DNA of 64,000 nucleotides from Pseudarthrobacter psychrotolerans (GTDB taxonomy: Bacteria > Actinomycetota > Actinomycetes > Actinomycetales > Micrococcaceae), in contig NZ_CP047898.1 in the NCBI RefSeq assembly GCF_009911795.1, positions 4,712,001 through 4,776,000 on the forward strand, given 5' to 3'. The position numbers and the translations under genes were made by a program. The notes under the pieces were generated by a model. That model was not told the origin of the DNA. It did not search any database and saw nothing but the letters and a program-made list of their open reading frames with translations. Each line of letters opens with the position of its first letter. The stretch's first letter is position 1. Below, piece by piece: positions 63,187 through 64,000 of this stretch.

Positions 63187-63830
63187 CTACGCCCCGAGGA
63201 ACTTGGACGCTGCTTCGTGGCCCGCGACGTGGAGGGTCCAGTCGGGGCGTTTGAAGGTTGCGGGGGTGAGGCGCACTTTTTGGACTTCCACGGCCTTGCC
63301 GCCCCAGGAGTGCCTGTAGACGCCATTGGGTTCGTAGCCGAGGGCGCGGGACACGCCCAGGGAGGCGGCGTTCCAGGCGGCGGCTTCGGATTCGGCCACT
63401 TCGGCGCCGAGCCAGTCGAACGCGTAGAGCGCGACGGCGGCGCGCATCTCCTTGCCGAGCCCCTGGCCGTGGAGGGACTGCTTGAGCCATGAGCCGGTGC
63501 TGACCGTTTTAAGAGTGGCGAAGTCCCTGGCGCCGATGTCCTGGCAGCCGATGAATTCGTTTTGGTACCAGATGCCCAGGAGCAGGGTCCAGTCCTCGGG
63601 CGTGGCCTGGCCACGGCAGCGCCAGTACCACTGCGCCATGTTGTGCCCCAGAGTTTCCGCTGGCAGTTCCGTCCAGGGGTGCTGAAGGGGTTCCGGCCGG
63701 GTTCGTGGACTCCGCTGGCGGCGGCTGCAACCGCGGCGGGAATGTCGGTGTCGGTTATGGGGCGCAGCACCAGGCGCGGTGTGGTCAGTGTGAGGCCGAA
63801 GAGGGGCCAGATGGAAGTCAGCGCGGTCAT
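63187..63830 (-). pseudogene. GNAT-family N-acetyltransferase, frameshifted near 63676-63679
   Basis: The N-terminal part (from ATG 63830, LTTPRLVLRPITDTDIPAAVAAAASGVHEPGRNPFSTP) and the C-terminal part (AQWYWRCRGQATPEDWTLLLGIWYQNEFIGCQDIGARDF to the stop at 63187) are in different frames. Restoring one C in ACCCCTGG (minus strand) gives STPWTELPAETLGHNMAQWYW and joins them. The acetyl-CoA loop is in QSLHGQGLGKEMRAAV, and SRALGYEPNGVYRHSWGGKAV resembles RimJ/RimL-type acetyltransferases. The TAGGCT box six bases before the ATG suggests a functional promoter. Confidence 0.78.
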
Positions 63831-63836
63831 CAGGGA

Positions 63837-63842
63837 AGCCTA
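63837..63842 (-). promoter_or_regulatory. -10 box of the terminal GNAT gene
   Basis: TAGGCT lies six bases before the ATG at 63830. Confidence 0.45.
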
Positions 63843-63902
63843 GCCGACGGCTGGCGGCGGAAGCCTGTCAACCGCCGGTGATGGCCGGAGAAGGAACTAC
63901 GA

Positions 63903-64000
63903 TCAGGCGCGGATATCCCAGCTGATGTGGCGGCGGACGTCCGTAAGGTTCATGGACTCGGCCAGGAACAGGTCATCAAGCATGTATTCGTCCACGGCGA
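63903..64000 (-). CDS. C-terminal end of an unrecognised gene (cut by the window edge)
   Basis: An open frame enters from the right edge and stops at 63903, ending VRRHISWDIRA. The visible 32 residues (EYMLDDLFLAESMNLTDVRR) look like real protein, but too little is present to name a family. Confidence 0.5.
   Translation of the reverse strand, partial: AVDEYMLDDLFLAESMNLTDVRRHISWDIRA

Overview
The window is a high-GC (roughly 65 %) chromosomal segment from an actinobacterium, most likely Arthrobacter or a close relative in the Micrococcaceae. The evidence is the mycothiol-conjugate amidase Mca beside DUF4307 and greA, the eno–ftsB–DUF501–ppx order, a BMP-type nucleoside ABC transporter, GTG/TTG starts, and many genes that begin 6–7 bases after a TA-rich -10 box, which suggests leaderless mRNAs. 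No prophage, insertion sequence with a transposase, CRISPR array, rRNA or replication origin was seen.

Layout. 0.1–5.9 kb: an L-lysine catabolic island, with a DavA-like amidase, a PucR-type regulator, an amino-acid permease (frameshifted) and a DavB-like lysine 2-monooxygenase. 5.9–8.0 kb: gamma carbonic anhydrase, a methyltransferase and purU. 8.0–10.5 kb: a ZTP (pfl) riboswitch before glyA-folD. 10.6–15.5 kb: a small membrane protein, exonuclease III, trpS, a 2H phosphoesterase, a YihY/BrkB protein and an alpha/beta hydrolase. 15.6–19.2 kb: sdhCDAB on the minus strand. 19.4–24.1 kb: manC, an M20 amidohydrolase, and ohrR-ohr-oxidoreductase with a perfect OhrR-like operator. 24.3–35.0 kb: BMP nucleoside ABC transporter, cdd, deoA, two DedA proteins, adenosine deaminase and a mazG carrying two small palindromic insertions. 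35.1–38.9 kb: eno, ftsB, DUF501, ppx. 38.9–42.9 kb: a membrane-anchored subtilisin, type II NADH dehydrogenase, an ACT-GNAT fusion and a short tRNA with a UAA anticodon. 43.1–48.8 kb: a branched-chain amino-acid (Liv-type) ABC transporter whose binding protein converges on the ATPase/permease operon, with CRP/GlxR-like sites ahead of both units. 49.2–53.8 kb: Bax-inhibitor-like protein and the Leloir genes galK-galT with divergent galM. 53.8–64 kb: AI-2E family exporter, ilvA, rhomboid protease, greA, DUF4307, mca, a TrhA/hemolysin III protein, a prenyl transferase, a PIN-PhoH protein and a frameshifted GNAT gene.

The genes are mostly housekeeping and nutrient-uptake functions: nucleosides are imported, deaminated and phosphorolysed by neighbouring enzymes; lysine and branched-chain amino acids are imported and degraded; galactose is phosphorylated and converted to UDP-galactose. 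Four genes (permease, second DedA, ftsB, terminal GNAT) each read cleanly if one base is restored. Three of these sites lie at a CCCCTG motif, so sequencing or assembly error is as likely as real gene decay. The most interesting items are the mazG double insertion with 7-bp duplications, the class-I-shaped UAA tRNA, the paired CRP-like sites, the ZTP riboswitch and the related long intergenic hairpins. I found no convincing wholly new multi-gene system.
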